Assembly (NCBI RefSeq): GCF_029360705.1
Contig: NZ_JARKMX010000004.1
Span: 1-64,000, forward strand
Origin: Paraflavitalea pollutisoli
GTDB taxonomy: Bacteria > Bacteroidota > Bacteroidia > Chitinophagales > Chitinophagaceae
DNA: 64,000 bases
Direction of reading: 5' to 3'
The translations under genes and the position numbers were made by a program. A model generated the notes under the pieces. That model made no database searches. It was not told where the DNA came from and worked only from the letters and a program-made list of their open reading frames with translations. Shown one piece after another: positions 1 through 8,137 of this stretch. Position 1 is the first letter of the stretch. Each line of letters starts with the position of its first letter.

Positions 1-300
1 GTACAGTACTTCAGACTGAACGAGGCAAAGAGCGTATATGTCGAACTTGATAAGTGGGTTCGCTGCCGCCTTCGACAATGCTACTGGAAACAATGGAAGC
101 TGCCGTCGACCCGGGTGAAAAAGCTCGTCAGTTTGGGGACGCCCGACTGGCAGGCTTATCAATGGGGCAATAGTCGTAAAGGCTATTGGCGGCTGAGTCA
201 CAGTCCTATCCTGAAACGGGCACTGAACAGCTCTTTACTCAAAAGAGAAGGGTACCTATCCCTTACGGAATTAAGTACCCTTCCAACGTTTTTATTCTGA
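1..300 (+). CDS. ltrA: Group II intron reverse transcriptase/maturase, C-terminal fragment
   Basis: Frame 1 is open from the first base to TGA at 298-300. The 99 visible residues match the group II maturase-specific (GIIM, domain X) tail: a Tyr-Phe-Arg segment, ELDKWVRCRLRQ, YWKQWKLPSTR, then WGNSRKGYWRL, SPILKRAL and the closing GYLSL. This part of the protein binds intron RNA and promotes splicing and mobility. The protein stops right after GYLSL, so there is no C-terminal HNH endonuclease domain, as in endonuclease-less maturases. The catalytic reverse transcriptase domain lies upstream of the window. An apparent GTG start at 115 is internal to the gene and is not a real start. Confidence 0.85.
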   Translation, partial: VQYFRLNEAKSVYVELDKWVRCRLRQCYWKQWKLPSTRVKKLVSLGTPDWQAYQWGNSRKGYWRLSHSPILKRALNSSLLKREGYLSLTELSTLPTFLF

Positions 301-303
301 TGT

Positions 304-373
304 GCCGCCGTATACGGGTCCGTACGTACGGTGGCTGGAGGGGACGGCGCGGCAGAAACCGCGCCTCCTACTC
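304..373 (+). ncRNA. Group II intron domains V and VI
   Basis: Bases 304-312 (GCCGCCGTA) pair with 327-335 (TACGGTGGC). Inside, 313-316 TACG pairs with 321-324 CGTA around loop 317-320, leaving the two-base bulge CG at 325-326. This is the domain V architecture, with CGC (306-308) at the catalytic-triad position and a G-T wobble at G307-T332. Domain VI follows: 346-352 pairs with 359-365 around CAGAAA, 341-344 pairs with 366-369 and 338-340 with 371-373, leaving A370 unpaired as the likely branch-point adenosine. The terminal loop of domain V (GGTC) is not a GNRA tetraloop and its upper stem is short, which is unusual. Confidence 0.75.
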
Positions 374-392
374 ACTTATGATCAGGCTTGGA

Positions 393-3029
393 TTATTGAC
401 CCATGCCTTGCATTCCATTTTGCATGCCTTCCGATTCGCCCTTCATGTTCTTGCGTTTGAACAGGCCGATATCGAATTTACCGAAGCGGTAGCTGAAGTT
501 AACACGTACCACCTGGGGATCTCTTCTTCTCCAATCCCACTGCGTGAAGCCTTCTGACTCGGAGAACGAATAGAATCGACGCGTACGGAAGATATCGTTC
601 CAGTTAACGGAAACAGTGGCTGTATTCTTCCACAGGGTGAACTCTTTGCGCAGGCCCAGATCGGCACCATAGTTGGCATCGATAAAACCTTGTGTAGAAG
701 AGGGGGCTGCTCCCATGAAGCCGCCGCCACCACCGCCGCCGCCGCGACCACCACCGCCGCCACCACCACTGTTGCTGGTGCTGACAGGTAAGGCGCTCTT
801 GCTGATGTAGTCACCGCTCAGCTGGATGCTGTAGCCTTTACCCAGTTTAAACGTGTTGTTGATCTTGGCTGACCAGCTGGTACGCTCGTTGTCGAGCTGT
901 TGCATCGCTTCGTCGCCATTGATCTTGGAGTAATACACGTTGGTGCTGAAGTTCATATCCCACCACTTGGTCCAGTTGTTACGGAACACCAGTTCCAAAC
1001 CGCCGGCAAACGCTTCATTCGCATTGATCCAGCTGGTTACGAAAGCAGAGTCGGTATTGAACTTTTCCCAATATTGGTAGCGGGCAATCAGGTTTTCAGT
1101 GTATTTACCGAAGATGGTGGCCAGGAAGGTATTGTTCTTGGCTCCGTAGGTCTTCTGGTACGACAGTTCGAGTGAGTGCGTAAACTCCGGTACCAGGTTG
1201 GGGTTACCCGTCTGGTAGCTCAATTGGTTCGATACGTCGTAGTTGGGCATCAACTGGAAGAAGTTGGGCCTGTTTACCCGACGGGAGTAATTGACCTGGA
1301 GATCCTGCTTGTTTTCGAAGTTACGTGTGATGAATACGCTGGGGAACAGGCTGATGGGGAAACTGTTGGAGTATTCGCCCTTACCTTGTTGTATACCATC
1401 GTAGCTGGAGCTCTCTGCACGCAACCCTAACTGGTAGCTCCATTTATCCTTTACCTTCTGGGAGAAGGTAGCGTAACCGGCATATACGTAATCGGTATAC
1501 TCGAAGTTGTTGCTGAAGTCGGGGTTCTTGATGCCGTTGTAGGCAATGTCCTGCAAGCTTTCCGATTTGCGGATCTGCGCACGCAGACCTGCTTCCCATT
1601 TCATGTTCTCGGTGATGGGCTGTACGAAGTCGGTCTGGGCAACGATAAAGCTGTTCTTACCCTTACCGATCGAGTTCTGCACCAGTCCACCGGGCTTGGC
1701 AATCGTTTGATCGCGGTCGAGGTAATAGTTGTTGAAGATATTGCTCTCGTTGTCGTTCTTGCTCAGGTTGTAGTTGACATCGGCCGTCCACTCCTGGCCA
1801 GCGCGGGCAAACAAGCGCTTATAGCTCAATTGTGTACCGTAGTTGCGGAAGGTGAATTCACCCAGGCTGTTACGGCTTTGGCTGTAGCTGAAATTACTGA
1901 GGGAGTCGACCAGGTAGTCTTCTTCGTTATCGTTCTTGAAATTACCGCGTACCAGCGACTGCGATACCGAGATGGTATTGCGGTTGTCGAGGAAATAATC
2001 AAGTCCGAAGCGGCCAAAGGCAAAGGAACCACGGTTGGTTTGGTCATTGTCCTGGCGGGTGAAGATGTTGCGGCGAAGGTCAGTTTGCTCCGACCAGCCC
2101 CAGCCTATAGACTTCCGTTGGTTGTACATCGCGTTGGCGAATACGTTTACCTTACCCTGACGAACGTTGATATCGCCACCGGCATTGATGCGGGCGCGGG
2201 AATCGATACCGGCGCGGATGCTACCATTGTAACCAGCCTTGCGGTTCTTCTTCAGTACAATGTTGAGGATACCAGCCTGACCACCGCTTGCGTCGTATTT
2301 GGCGGAAGGATTGGTGATCATTTCCACGCTCTGGATCGCATCAGCAGGGATCTGGTCGAGGGTGAGGGTAGTGGGTCGGCCATCCACAAAGATCTGTGGA
2401 GCCGCATTGCGCAGGGTTACGTTACCATCGATATCTACATTCAAAGAAGGTACGTTGCGCATCACATCCACGGCTGTACCGCCTGCGGAGTTGATGTTCT
2501 TCTCCACGTTGAATATTTTACGGTCGATACCCATTTCAATCAGGGGTTTGGAGCCGGTAACGGTCACTTCTGCCATCACCTGGGCGTCCTGCTCCAGCTT
2601 GAAATTGCCGAGGTCTTTATCGACCGCGTTCATCGCCTGGCTCATATCGCCCTGGCCAAACTTGAGGTCGAAAGATACTTTCTGATCGATGGTCTTATAA
2701 CCGATGGCGGTGATCTTGAGCCGGAAATTGCCGAAGATGGGCAGGTTCTCCAGGCTAAAATCTCCGTTGCTGCGGGTCAGCATACCGCTTACGATAGAAT
2801 CTTTGGGTTTTTTAGTAGCAGCGTCCATTTTGGTCATGATCAACTGCACGGAGGCTGCTTCAATCCCTTTATTGGTTTTAGCGTCCTGGATACGACCATA
2901 AAAGTGGCCGATACTGGGAACGCCGCCACCGCCTGGCCGGCCGCCACCTGGCGCGCCTCCTCCGGGGAATTGGGCTATGCTACTACTGCACAGAACAGCA
3001 CATACAACAAATAATAGAAGACTTCTCAT
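393..3029 (-). CDS. Outer-membrane beta-barrel receptor, TonB-dependent type
   Basis: 878 residues. A signal peptide (about 1-19, ending SSSIAQ) is followed by a Gly/Pro-rich stretch (20-38), a carboxypeptidase-regulatory-like beta sandwich (about 40-130, GRIQDAKTNKGIEAASVQL) and a TonB-receptor plug (about 150-265, with IFVDGRPTTL and ILNIVLKK). The rest is a beta barrel rich in aromatic strand ends, matching the Bacteroidota outer membrane beta-barrel family (OMP_b-brl_3). An extracellular loop near residues 752-770 contains two runs of seven and eight glycines. It probably imports or exports a ligand across the outer membrane with TonB energy; the ligand cannot be read. No SusD partner is adjacent. 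The C terminus is Met/Gly/Gln rich, and an intron lies just beyond the stop. Confidence 0.85.
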   Translation of the reverse strand: MRSLLLFVVCAVLCSSSIAQFPGGGAPGGGRPGGGGVPSIGHFYGRIQDAKTNKGIEAASVQLIMTKMDAATKKPKDSIVSGMLTRSNGDFSLENLPIFGNFRLKITAIGYKTIDQKVSFDLKFGQGDMSQAMNAVDKDLGNFKLEQDAQVMAEVTVTGSKPLIEMGIDRKIFNVEKNINSAGGTAVDVMRNVPSLNVDIDGNVTLRNAAPQIFVDGRPTTLTLDQIPADAIQSVEMITNPSAKYDASGGQAGILNIVLKKNRKAGYNGSIRAGIDSRARINAGGDINVRQGKVNVFANAMYNQRKSIGWGWSEQTDLRRNIFTRQDNDQTNRGSFAFGRFGLDYFLDNRNTISVSQSLVRGNFKNDNEEDYLVDSLSNFSYSQSRNSLGEFTFRNYGTQLSYKRLFARAGQEWTADVNYNLSKNDNESNIFNNYYLDRDQTIAKPGGLVQNSIGKGKNSFIVAQTDFVQPITENMKWEAGLRAQIRKSESLQDIAYNGIKNPDFSNNFEYTDYVYAGYATFSQKVKDKWSYQLGLRAESSSYDGIQQGKGEYSNSFPISLFPSVFITRNFENKQDLQVNYSRRVNRPNFFQLMPNYDVSNQLSYQTGNPNLVPEFTHSLELSYQKTYGAKNNTFLATIFGKYTENLIARYQYWEKFNTDSAFVTSWINANEAFAGGLELVFRNNWTKWWDMNFSTNVYYSKINGDEAMQQLDNERTSWSAKINNTFKLGKGYSIQLSGDYISKSALPVSTSNSGGGGGGGRGGGGGGGGFMGAAPSSTQGFIDANYGADLGLRKEFTLWKNTATVSVNWNDIFRTRRFYSFSESEGFTQWDWRRRDPQVVRVNFSYRFGKFDIGLFKRKNMKGESEGMQNGMQGMGQ

Positions 3030-3120
3030 ACCTGTGGTTAATTATAATTGTAGGGATTAGACGCAAAAGTGGAATAGAACCTGTGACACGGTTATGACAT
3101 TGTGATGAGTGGCAAAAAGC

Positions 3121-3693
3121 CTAATAAGTGACCGTCGCCATGACAATGCCGAGTTGGGCCAGACCGATGATCAGCCCCAGGCCGGCCGCAAGTGCGGCAG
3201 CTTTGTTGAGGTCGGCGCCTATGGCCTGATAGGCAGCAATTTGTATACTTTCGGAGGTGAAACTACCGACCTTGTCGATAATCACCTGTGCGAGGTCGAG
3301 GTCCTGTTGCAGGTTGCCCACATAACTTTTCATCACGGCCGGGAAGATGGTTTCCAGTTCTTTAAGGAATATCTCCTTCAATTGACCAATGGTACGTTCG
3401 CCAATAAAAGTGCTGATGACCGGGAACGCTTTGGGAAGACCCTGGCGCAGGAAGTCATCGACATGTACCTCCACCTGGGGCATTATTTTCTGGAGACTTT
3501 CGGGGTTGGCCACTTTTTGTTCGAGCAGGCCGGAGGCAAACAATTCCTGGCTGATCTGCCTGGCGATGGTGGCCGTCCACTGGTGACGACGTTTGGGTAA
3601 GATCCACGAAAAGAAGAGCCTGGCTGCCAGGTGAATCGTTAGCCAGCCGATGAGGGCTGAGAGAATGGGGATCATTAACCACCAGGGGCTCAT
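3121..3693 (-). CDS. DUF445 family membrane protein
   Basis: 190 residues. The N terminus has the family signature of a membrane segment with a conserved GWLT motif (IPILSALIGWLTIHLAARLFF region, residues 8-28). A long amphipathic helical middle follows, and a second hydrophobic segment lies near the C terminus (about 165-186). DUF445 proteins are inner-membrane proteins of unknown function, and this is the short single-repeat form usual in Bacteroidota. The gene stands alone, 91 bp downstream of the start of the receptor gene on the same strand. The other strand holds only a shadow frame. Confidence 0.75.
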   Translation of the reverse strand: MSPWWLMIPILSALIGWLTIHLAARLFFSWILPKRRHQWTATIARQISQELFASGLLEQKVANPESLQKIMPQVEVHVDDFLRQGLPKAFPVISTFIGERTIGQLKEIFLKELETIFPAVMKSYVGNLQQDLDLAQVIIDKVGSFTSESIQIAAYQAIGADLNKAAALAAGLGLIIGLAQLGIVMATVTY

Positions 3694-3783
3694 AGACTGC
3701 TTTTATAAAATGAAGGCGCAAGGTACAGCTATTTTTGGCTTTCGTAGCTGTATCCTGCGCCCCTGGTTGATTTCGGTTTATGA

Positions 3784-5289
3784 TCAGTTAAAAGTGACCA
3801 CTTTGGCGCTCAAAGATGCGACGAGTGCTTTTAAAGCGGCCGTGCCACCCGCATTGGGCCGCGGTGCATAGGTACTTTTCACTTTGTGGTTGGCATCGAG
3901 TAATACGTACCGGGGAATGAATTCGTGGTTCAGGAACTGGTAGAAGGGGGTTGCCTTACCTGTATTGAGCAGGAATTGATCGTTTGTGATGGTATCCTGT
4001 GCGGCAGCCGTTTTCCAGGCTGCAGCATTCTTATCGATAGATATATACAAATAGGCTACGCTTTTTTCCTTCAGGTAGGTTTTTGCTTCGGCCGATTGGG
4101 AAATATCTTCCCGGCAGGGAACGCACCAGCTCGCCCAGAGGTCGAGGTACACGGCTTTGCCGGCGTATTGTTGCAGGAGGGTACGCAGACTTGTTTCCTG
4201 TCCGCCTGTATAAGAAGTGAGGAAAGTTTGATCGAGTACTGCGTCGGGCAACGGTTTGCCGAGGACACGGTAATCAAGGGCTGTTTTGCTGATATAGGCC
4301 ACATATACGGAGTCTTTCACCTGCTTTTGCGCAGTGACAAACAGCTTTTCCAAGGCAGGTTTATCGGCTGGCAGTTGCTTTTGTGCATAGACGCCCGTCA
4401 GGTTGGACAATACATGGTCGAGGGTTTTGCCGGATAATAGCTTTTGGGCATTCGCTGCCAGGCGGCTGATCGTCCAGGCGGTATCACGCCGGTAGCGGAA
4501 GATATATTTGGCCAGCGAGGCGTTTTGATAACTGCTGACGTTTGCCAGTAGGTCGCTGTTGAAGAGGAATTGATCTGCCTCCCGGGTGTACGTGGCAAAG
4601 GGGAAATCGGCGGGCAAACCGGGTAAGATGGCATAGGTAAGGCGAACGTATTCGTAGTCGATCCAGGCTTTTGCCAGCTGTTGAACGGTGGCTTTCGGCT
4701 TTTGGGGCTGCCAATACTGAGTGAGTGAATCAAGCGCAGCGGTCCGCCAGGCATTGAGCGCATTTTGGTAAACATGCGGATCGTTGTACCGACTGTAAGT
4801 GGGCAGTAAACGATTGGCAGTAAGGCCCGATACCAGGGCGAAGGACTGCCAGTTGATGGCGTTGCGGCCCTCGAAATGTACTGTACTGGTGGGGCCAGTA
4901 CCAGTGATCCTGCAGGTGATGCTATCACCAGGCGTCACATACACCATCCAGTTGTTGTGGCCCGATACAATGAATTGTACAAAGCCGGGTGTTTGTTGGG
5001 CGAAGGCGAGGTCGATGCGGCCATCGTGCACGGCTGCATCTGTAATTTGTTCTGGTCGCATTTGGGTGAGGAATAAGATGGGCTTGGCGATGGCTACAGT
5101 ATGGATGCCTTCGGGCACGATGCAGGTGATCTTTACGGAGTCTACCTGGGTGCGGGTGAGTTGGTTATTCTGTGAATCGGGTGCCAAAGCAGCACTGGTC
5201 GACGGCTGTTTTTCACCTTCGGCAGCCTGGGATAAAATTGGCCATGTACTTAATAGAGCGCCTAACGCGATGCAAGTCAACGTTTTCAT
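3784..5289 (-). CDS. Secreted TlpA-like thioredoxin-fold disulfide reductase
   Basis: 501 residues with a signal peptide (1-22, ending LSQAA). The N-terminal third resembles the beta-rich domain (DUF4369-like) found before thioredoxin domains in Bacteroidota, the middle is helical, and the C-terminal 130 residues form a TlpA/AhpC-type thioredoxin fold. The active site is the WASWCVPCRE motif, with Cys near 389 and 392. A conserved cis-Pro region (FIPRYVLLD) lies downstream. It is expected to work in the periplasm or be anchored outside the inner membrane, reducing disulfides. Its upstream region carries two identical-spaced dyads overlapping the likely promoter, so expression is probably repressor controlled. 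The natural substrate is unknown. Confidence 0.8.
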   Translation of the reverse strand: MKTLTCIALGALLSTWPILSQAAEGEKQPSTSAALAPDSQNNQLTRTQVDSVKITCIVPEGIHTVAIAKPILFLTQMRPEQITDAAVHDGRIDLAFAQQTPGFVQFIVSGHNNWMVYVTPGDSITCRITGTGPTSTVHFEGRNAINWQSFALVSGLTANRLLPTYSRYNDPHVYQNALNAWRTAALDSLTQYWQPQKPKATVQQLAKAWIDYEYVRLTYAILPGLPADFPFATYTREADQFLFNSDLLANVSSYQNASLAKYIFRYRRDTAWTISRLAANAQKLLSGKTLDHVLSNLTGVYAQKQLPADKPALEKLFVTAQKQVKDSVYVAYISKTALDYRVLGKPLPDAVLDQTFLTSYTGGQETSLRTLLQQYAGKAVYLDLWASWCVPCREDISQSAEAKTYLKEKSVAYLYISIDKNAAAWKTAAAQDTITNDQFLLNTGKATPFYQFLNHEFIPRYVLLDANHKVKSTYAPRPNAGGTAALKALVASLSAKVVTFN

Positions 5290-5313
5290 AGTGTGTTTGA
5301 GTTATGGCTGTAA

Positions 5314-5353
5314 AACTAAGAATTTAGTTATAATTATAACTAAGAAGTTAGTT
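5314..5353 (-). promoter_or_regulatory. Paired inverted-repeat operator upstream of the TlpA-like gene
   Basis: Two 16-bp dyads, AACTAAGAATTTAGTT (5314-5329) and AACTAAGAAGTTAGTT (5338-5353), start 24 bp apart and share half-sites AACTAA/TTAGTT with a 4-bp centre. Between and across them runs a perfect 20-bp palindrome (5324-5343). They lie 25-64 bp upstream of the ATG at 5289. A weak -7-like element (TAGTTTTA, minus strand) overlaps the nearer dyad. The pattern fits a dimeric repressor such as the BlaI/MecI, MarR or GntR types; the regulator is not in this window. Confidence 0.6.
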
Positions 5354-5400
5354 AAAGAAGGGATTAATTTATTGTTGGGGGCGTGGCAGCAGTAGAAAAT

Positions 5401-5436
5401 AAAAAAGCGTCCAGACTTCCATCTGAACGCTTTTTT
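5401..5436 (-). terminator. Rho-independent terminator of tRNA-His
   Basis: AAAAAAGCGTCCAGA (5401-5415) pairs with TCTGAACGCTTTTTT (5422-5436) with one mismatch and a 6-base loop. On the minus strand the stem ends in a T run. It begins at the CCA end of the tRNA, so transcription stops immediately after the gene. Confidence 0.8.
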
Positions 5437-5513
5437 GGGGTAACCAACCGGGGTCGAACCGGCGACCTTCTGAACCACAATCAGACGCTCTAACCAACTG
5501 AGCTATGGCTACC
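5436..5513 (-). tRNA. tRNA-His (anticodon GTG)
   Basis: The minus strand folds as a full cloverleaf. The acceptor GGTAGCCA pairs with TGGTTACC, so the extra G-1 that marks histidine tRNA pairs with C73. The D arm is GCTC...GAGC, the anticodon stem is TCTGA/TCAGA around loop TTGTGGT (anticodon GTG), and the T arm contains TTCGACC. The CCA end is encoded. It has its own promoter (5527-5557) and terminator (5401-5436). Confidence 0.97.
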
Positions 5514-5526
5514 GTAATTGGGAGTG

Positions 5527-5557
5527 CAAATGTAAAGCAAATATCATTTCCTCCAAA
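5527..5557 (-). promoter_or_regulatory. Promoter of tRNA-His, TTTG-N19-TACATTTG
   Basis: On the minus strand TTTG (5557-5554) is followed after 19 bp by TACATTTG (5534-5527). This is an exact match to the Bacteroidota primary sigma consensus TTTG-N19-TAnnTTTG, and it lies 13 bp before the 5' end of the tRNA, the right distance for a start near the G-1 position. Confidence 0.8.
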
Positions 5558-5839
5558 AAAACAGCGCCCTATTTTTTAATGATTGCCAATTTTTTATGCA
5601 CAAAGTCGGATGATCGTCTCTCATGGCTGATCGGTAGGTGAGGGCGCGCGGGAAATTGATGGGAGTTTGTTATCAACGATCTCCATGACCACCAGCGGAT
5701 GTCCATTTTGTACGGCAGGTAATTAGCCCTTGTACCATCTATCCTGCTGGTTTTCCCGATCCTCCTGATATTCGGATTTTCAGGCAAAACCGATTGTTAA
5801 TATTCAATTTAGCTCGCAACAACCCAGCTTAATTATCGT
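5558..5839. other. Intergenic stretch without a recognisable gene
   Basis: Between the tRNA-His promoter and the S41 protease promoter I see no convincing gene. A 72-codon minus-strand frame (5569-5787) has no family resemblance and unusual composition. No clear hairpin or repeat stands out. Confidence 0.5.
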
Positions 5840-5847
5840 TATTTTTG
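5840..5847 (+). promoter_or_regulatory. -7 promoter box (TATTTTTG) of the S41 protease
   Basis: TATTTTTG matches TAnnTTTG. Transcription would start near 5853, which would leave the ATG at 5854 with no leader, so this box favours the ATG at 5875 as the translation start. Confidence 0.5.
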
Positions 5848-5874
5848 GTAGCAATGACTAAAGTATTACGTTAT

Positions 5875-8040
5875 ATGGTAAAAAAGAAAAACCTGCCCAT
5901 TGTGCTGATCATATTGGGTGCCGGACTGTTTGTCGCTTTCCGGTCGCTCGGTATTGGTGGTGGAGGGGGTAATCCGCCCGCTACGAAGTATGAAAAGATC
6001 CTACGCAACGTCGGCGAAATGCTTTCCGAGATTCACTATAGCCCTAAGAAGATCGATGACAATTTCTCCAAAGAAGTATTCAAGAAGTTCCTGGTCAACC
6101 GGTATGTAGACGAATCCAAGAACATCCTCCTGCAATCGGATATTCAGCAGCTGAAGAAATACGAAACCAAGATCGACAACGAGATCCTGGGTGAGCCCGT
6201 GCAATTTGTGCCTGCTGTCTCTGAGATCCTCAAAAAGCGTATTCCTGAAACGGAAGCGCTTTACAAAGAACTTCTGAGCAAGCCATTCGAATTCACCAAA
6301 GACGAGTCTGTCAACCTTAATACAGAAACGTTGGATTGGCCGAAGAATGAGGCCGAGCGCAAAGAACTCTGGCGCAAACGCCTGAAGTATTATGTACTCG
6401 ACCGTTATTCGGACCTGATCGATGCCCGCGACAATGCCAAAGGCAAAGACAGTGTAAAAGCCAAGACCGATGCGGAATTGGAAAAAGAAGCACGCGACCG
6501 CGTACTCAAGATCATGGACCGCACGTACGAGCGCCTCAAGCTGAAGATCTCCGAGGATGATCGTTTCAACGAATTCGTGAAGACGATCACCGAGTCGATG
6601 GATCCCCATACTACGTTCTTCCCACCCGTCGACAAGCGTTATTTCGACGAGCAGATGAGCGGTACCTTTTTCGGTATCGGTGCTTCACTGATCGAATCGG
6701 ATGGTGGTATCAAGATCGCTACGCTGGTGACGGGCAGTCCGGCCTGGAAATCGGGTCAGATCGCTGTAGGCGACCTTATCCTGAAGGTGGCACAAGGCTC
6801 CGCCGAGCCCACCGACCTGGCTGGCTTCTTCGTAGAGGATGCCGTGAAAGTGATTCGTGGTAAACAAGGTACGGAAGTACGCCTCACGCTGAAAAAAGCC
6901 GATGGTTCCGTGAAGGTGGTAACCCTCATCCGCGATAAGATCGTCCAGGACGAAACCTTTGCCCGCAGTGCGATCATCAATACAGTAAAAGGCAAGATCG
7001 GTTTCATCTACCTGCCCGAGTTTTATGCTGATTTCGAGAACCCGAAAGGTCCCCGTTGTGCGGAAGACGTTCGCAAAGAGATCATCAAATTGAAGGAACA
7101 AAAGGTAGATGGCATCGTGATGGACCTGCGCAACAACGGCGGTGGTTCTCTTTTCGATGTAGTACAAATGGTGGGTTTCTTCATCGAAGGTGGCCCTATT
7201 GTACAGGTGAAAGACCGGGAAGGCAAACCTACCATCTACCAAGACCGCGATAAATCGGTATTATACGATGGTCCGCTGGCTGTTATGGTCAACGAGTTCA
7301 GTGCTTCTGCCTCCGAGATCTTTGCCGCAGCGATCCAGGATTACGACCGTGGTATCATCATCGGTAGCACCACTACTTATGGTAAGGGTACTGTACAACG
7401 CAATATTGGTCTGGATAAAACATTGGGTATGCTCAATCCCAACAGCGAACTGGGTACTGTAAAGCTGACCCTGCAGAAGTTTTACCGCATCAATGGTGGT
7501 TCTACCCAGCTGCGTGGCGTTAGCTCCGATATCACTCTGCCTGATCTGGCAGAGTACTCCAAGCTCCGCGAAAAGGACAACCCCGACGCATTGCCGTGGG
7601 ATGAAATTGAGAAAGCCGACTTCAGTCGTTGGAAATACGGCCTGGACCTGGCGCCCATTAAAAAAGCCAGCGACGAGCGTATCAAGACCAATGCTGCCTT
7701 TTCACGGATTCAGGCCAATGCAGAATGGTTGTCGAAGCAAAACGATAAAGTATCACCGCTCAGCCTGAAGAAATTCCAGGAAGAGGCCAAACAATCCAAA
7801 ACCATTGGTAAAGAGATCGACTCGATCAGCAAATCGGCGAAGGAACTCGATGTAGAGGCCCTGAGCGATGACCTGAAGAAGTTTGAGTATGATGCCGGTA
7901 AACTGGAGCGTTTCAAAGCCTGGATCAAGAACCTGCGCAACCGCGATATATATCTTGGTGAAGCCGTGAATGTGATCAATGACATGATCATTCAACAGAA
8001 TGTGGTGTACAACACGGGCGGCGCCAACAAGATCAATTAA
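5875..8040 (+). CDS. prc: Tail-specific (C-terminal processing) protease, S41 family
   Basis: 721 residues from the ATG at 5875; an in-frame ATG at 5854 and a TTG at 5845 are alternatives. The order is an N-terminal membrane anchor (about 8-27), a helical Prc-type N domain, PDZ (about 215-300, GTFFGIGASL), the S41 protease core and a C-terminal helical domain. The catalytic Ser is the middle Ser of FSASASEIFAAA (about residue 478) and the Lys is in TYGKGTVQ (about 504), as in E. coli Prc, with one extra residue in between. It should degrade or trim periplasmic proteins from their C termini. It has its own promoter and a strong terminator follows. Confidence 0.9.
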   Translation: MVKKKNLPIVLIILGAGLFVAFRSLGIGGGGGNPPATKYEKILRNVGEMLSEIHYSPKKIDDNFSKEVFKKFLVNRYVDESKNILLQSDIQQLKKYETKIDNEILGEPVQFVPAVSEILKKRIPETEALYKELLSKPFEFTKDESVNLNTETLDWPKNEAERKELWRKRLKYYVLDRYSDLIDARDNAKGKDSVKAKTDAELEKEARDRVLKIMDRTYERLKLKISEDDRFNEFVKTITESMDPHTTFFPPVDKRYFDEQMSGTFFGIGASLIESDGGIKIATLVTGSPAWKSGQIAVGDLILKVAQGSAEPTDLAGFFVEDAVKVIRGKQGTEVRLTLKKADGSVKVVTLIRDKIVQDETFARSAIINTVKGKIGFIYLPEFYADFENPKGPRCAEDVRKEIIKLKEQKVDGIVMDLRNNGGGSLFDVVQMVGFFIEGGPIVQVKDREGKPTIYQDRDKSVLYDGPLAVMVNEFSASASEIFAAAIQDYDRGIIIGSTTTYGKGTVQRNIGLDKTLGMLNPNSELGTVKLTLQKFYRINGGSTQLRGVSSDITLPDLAEYSKLREKDNPDALPWDEIEKADFSRWKYGLDLAPIKKASDERIKTNAAFSRIQANAEWLSKQNDKVSPLSLKKFQEEAKQSKTIGKEIDSISKSAKELDVEALSDDLKKFEYDAGKLERFKAWIKNLRNRDIYLGEAVNVINDMIIQQNVVYNTGGANKIN

Positions 8041-8061
8041 TCGTATATAATTTAATAGTAC

Positions 8062-8100
8062 AGAACGCTGAATGGCCCCTGCCGTTCAGCGTTCTTTTTT
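8062..8100 (+). terminator. Rho-independent terminator after the S41 protease
   Basis: AGAACGCTGAATGGC (8062-8076) pairs with GCCGTTCAGCGTTCT (8081-8095) with one mismatch and a CCCT loop, followed by a T run. Confidence 0.85.
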
Positions 8101-8109
8101 AATATTCAC

Positions 8110-8117
8110 TATTTTTG
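8110..8117 (+). promoter_or_regulatory. -7 promoter box (TATTTTTG) of the KdsC-like gene
   Basis: Exact TAnnTTTG match, 10 bp past the preceding terminator and 20 bp before the ATG at 8138. It rules out the longer frame that starts at 8072. Confidence 0.55.
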
Positions 8118-8137
8118 TCTTCTTACTATCCAACGTT

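Larger units (their letters stand above)
1..378 (+). mobile_element. Group II intron, 3' end only (truncated by window edge)
   Basis: The window opens inside a group II intron on the plus strand. It contains the last 99 codons of the intron-encoded maturase, then an RNA segment that folds as domains V and VI. The 3' boundary is not certain: introns of this class end in AY a few bases after the branch-point A of domain VI, here A370, so the end lies at about 375-379. The rest of the intron and its 5' exon are outside the window, so class and target cannot be settled. The element ends about 15 bp from the stop codon of the convergent outer-membrane receptor gene, so it sits in an intergenic site. 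Confidence 0.8.

Noticed and set aside
1707-3014. 435-codon plus-strand open frame
   Set aside because: It is the antisense shadow of the outer-membrane receptor gene; low-complexity, no family resemblance.
5569-5787. 72-codon minus-strand frame upstream of the S41 protease
   Set aside because: No recognisable feature and no promoter or partner.
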